Shown piece by piece: positions 7,137 to 8,034 of a DNA stretch of 8,034 nucleotides. Source of the stretch: Candidatus Aminicenantota bacterium (GTDB lineage: Bacteria; Acidobacteriota; Aminicenantia; Aminicenantales; UBA8522); assembly GCA_003524335.1 (NCBI GenBank), contig DQHV01000176.1:324-8357 (forward strand), written 5' to 3'. Within the stretch, counting starts at the first letter, position 1. Each line of letters opens with the position of its first letter. The notes under the pieces were generated by a model. It had not been told where the DNA came from. It was given only the letters and a program-made list of their open reading frames with translations, and made no database searches. Made by a program: the position numbers and the translations under genes.

Positions 7137-7994
7137 TCATTTTTTCTTCCTGAACGTGACCTCTGGATACTCGGCGGAGGGAGCCTTGAGGAGGTCGCTT
7201 CTCTCGCCCTGCAGGTACTTGTCGAAGAACGCCAAGGTATAGGCAGTGATAATATCGTGGGCCCGGTGGGCGTCGAGCTCGGCAGGATTCTTGGGAAAAA
7301 AGAGTAAGAAGTCTGAGAAATGCCCGTGCTGTGTCTTGGCGATCGTGACTCCGTACCAATCATTGGTCGAATGCTCCAACAGGGAACGGTCCTGCGATTG
7401 GGTCATCTCAATCAGCTCTTTCATGACAGAATTGTCCTCCGGCTTGGGCGCTTTGTCCTCATTGCCGTGGTGCATCAGCATCACTGGACGAGAGGTGCCC
7501 GTCTTCCACGCATCGCCAAAGAGCTGTCCATCCTGATCGACAACGGCCTTCACCCGCCGGTCGTCCTTGCTCATCTGGACGCAAGTCGTCCCGCCGAATG
7601 ACCAGCCCATCATGCCGATCCGCTTAAGGTCGAGTCGTTTATAGAACAGCTGGCCCGGCGTTTTGTCGAGCTCGGCAATCTTGTCCAGGGTAAAAGACGC
7701 ATCGGCCAGCCAGGTCGGGAAGACATCTTTTTCGAGCCAGGCCCAGTTATTGAGCACGTCATCACGGAAATGACCCGTCTCCTTGGGAGCGAGCATCGTA
7801 TCGGCCAGGAAGCTATAGCCGTCTGAATCAGTAGGGCGGGACCGGGCGTGCGACGACTGGCAACCAGAAGAGCGCCCGCGGACGCTTAGTGGACCTCGCG
7901 GGTCACCCAGATCAAGCGCAGGACCGGCACGACGTCGCGTTCGAAGACACGGACGGCCTCCAGGCCCAGCCGCCTGAGGACGACGGCCGATCAC
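7137..7994 (-). CDS. PAF-acetylhydrolase-type alpha/beta hydrolase, N-terminally truncated and joined to foreign sequence
   Basis: The open frame from GTG 7994 gives 285 residues; it is also open upstream to the window edge. Residues from about 58 on (plus coordinates below about 7829) match the platelet-activating-factor acetylhydrolase / dienelactone-hydrolase-like family. The nucleophile elbow is G130-W-S132-F-G-G, the likely acid is D155 in D-Q-D-G, and the likely catalytic His is H223 in T-Q-H-G-H-F-S-D-F, which aligns with the H-Q-N-F-A-D-F motif of PAF-AH. The family's upstream strand with the S-H-G oxyanion segment and the A-S-H-G-Y segment is absent in all three minus-strand frames. 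Residues 1-57 are Arg/Pro/Gly-rich, resemble no domain, and look like translation of non-coding or wrong-frame DNA. GTG 7994 has no ribosome binding site. It is probably a 5'-truncated pseudogene or a contig-end chimera. Family members hydrolyse short-chain esters, often after export, but no export signal remains here. Confidence 0.7.
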   Translation of the reverse strand: MIGRRPQAAGPGGRPCLRTRRRAGPALDLGDPRGPLSVRGRSSGCQSSHARSRPTDSDGYSFLADTMLAPKETGHFRDDVLNNWAWLEKDVFPTWLADASFTLDKIAELDKTPGQLFYKRLDLKRIGMMGWSFGGTTCVQMSKDDRRVKAVVDQDGQLFGDAWKTGTSRPVMLMHHGNEDKAPKPEDNSVMKELIEMTQSQDRSLLEHSTNDWYGVTIAKTQHGHFSDFLLFFPKNPAELDAHRAHDIITAYTLAFFDKYLQGERSDLLKAPSAEYPEVTFRKKK

Positions 7995-8034
7995 GGGACG
8001 GCGGGCAGGATATACCGCGGTTTTTCTGAAACGG
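7886..8034 (-). pseudogene. Possible C-terminal remnant of an unrecognised protein
   Basis: In a frame different from the hydrolase frame, the minus strand from 8032 encodes K-P-R-Y-I-L-P-A-V-P, then an in-frame TGA (7993-7991). It continues A-V-V-L-R-R-L-G-L-E, then V-F-E-R-D-V-V-P-V-L-R-L-I-W-V-T-R-E-V-H, and ends at TAA 7888-7886. The amphipathic, Val/Leu/Arg-rich pattern looks far more protein-like than the overlapping Arg/Pro/Gly-rich frame. I cannot name the family. The TGA could be a mutation, a sequencing error, or a sign that the reading is not real. Confidence 0.3.

Overview
This 8-kb window looks like a piece of a moderately GC-rich bacterial genome, probably a metagenome-derived contig. 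An exported DUF6599-type protein next to a Tat-exported DUF362 protein, beside large serine-hydrolase (beta-lactamase-fold) proteins, is a combination I associate with Acidobacteriota and Aminicenantes-like lineages. That placement rests on gene content recalled from memory and is tentative. I see no rRNA, tRNA, CRISPR array, insertion sequence or phage gene. Genes are densely packed, and the longest gene-free stretch is about 155 bases.

Layout: (1) From the left edge to 1567, minus strand, is a large exported beta-lactamase-fold protein whose C-terminus lies outside the window. Its frame is open for 522 codons, but its S-x-x-K catalytic motif reads T-L-A-Q. (2) A 155-bp divergent intergenic region carries a strong sigma70-like promoter for that gene and a weaker candidate promoter facing right. 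(3) On the plus strand, a DUF6599-like exported protein (TTG start, good ribosome binding site) is followed 13 bases later by a Tat-signal DUF362 protein, and the two look like an operon. (4) After a 65-base gap comes a 1153-residue GH13 (alpha-amylase superfamily) protein with long uncharacterised N- and C-terminal extensions, no clear ribosome binding site and visibly different codon use. (5) Convergent to it, on the minus strand, is the C-terminal two-thirds of a PAF-acetylhydrolase-type alpha/beta hydrolase. Its N-terminal part has been replaced by unrelated, more GC-rich sequence that carries, in another frame, what looks like the C-terminus of a different protein.

How they might work together: the three left-hand gene products all carry export signals (Sec, Sec or anchor, Tat), so they may act in the cell envelope or periplasm. 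The GH13 protein has no signal peptide and probably acts on storage glucan or maltodextrin in the cytoplasm. Nothing in the sequence ties the GH13 protein or the hydrolase fragment to the left-hand genes. I do not see a clear new multi-gene system. The best leads are the beta-lactamase-fold protein with a degenerate active site, the compact DUF6599-DUF362 pair, the multi-domain GH13 protein and the abrupt junction near 7830.
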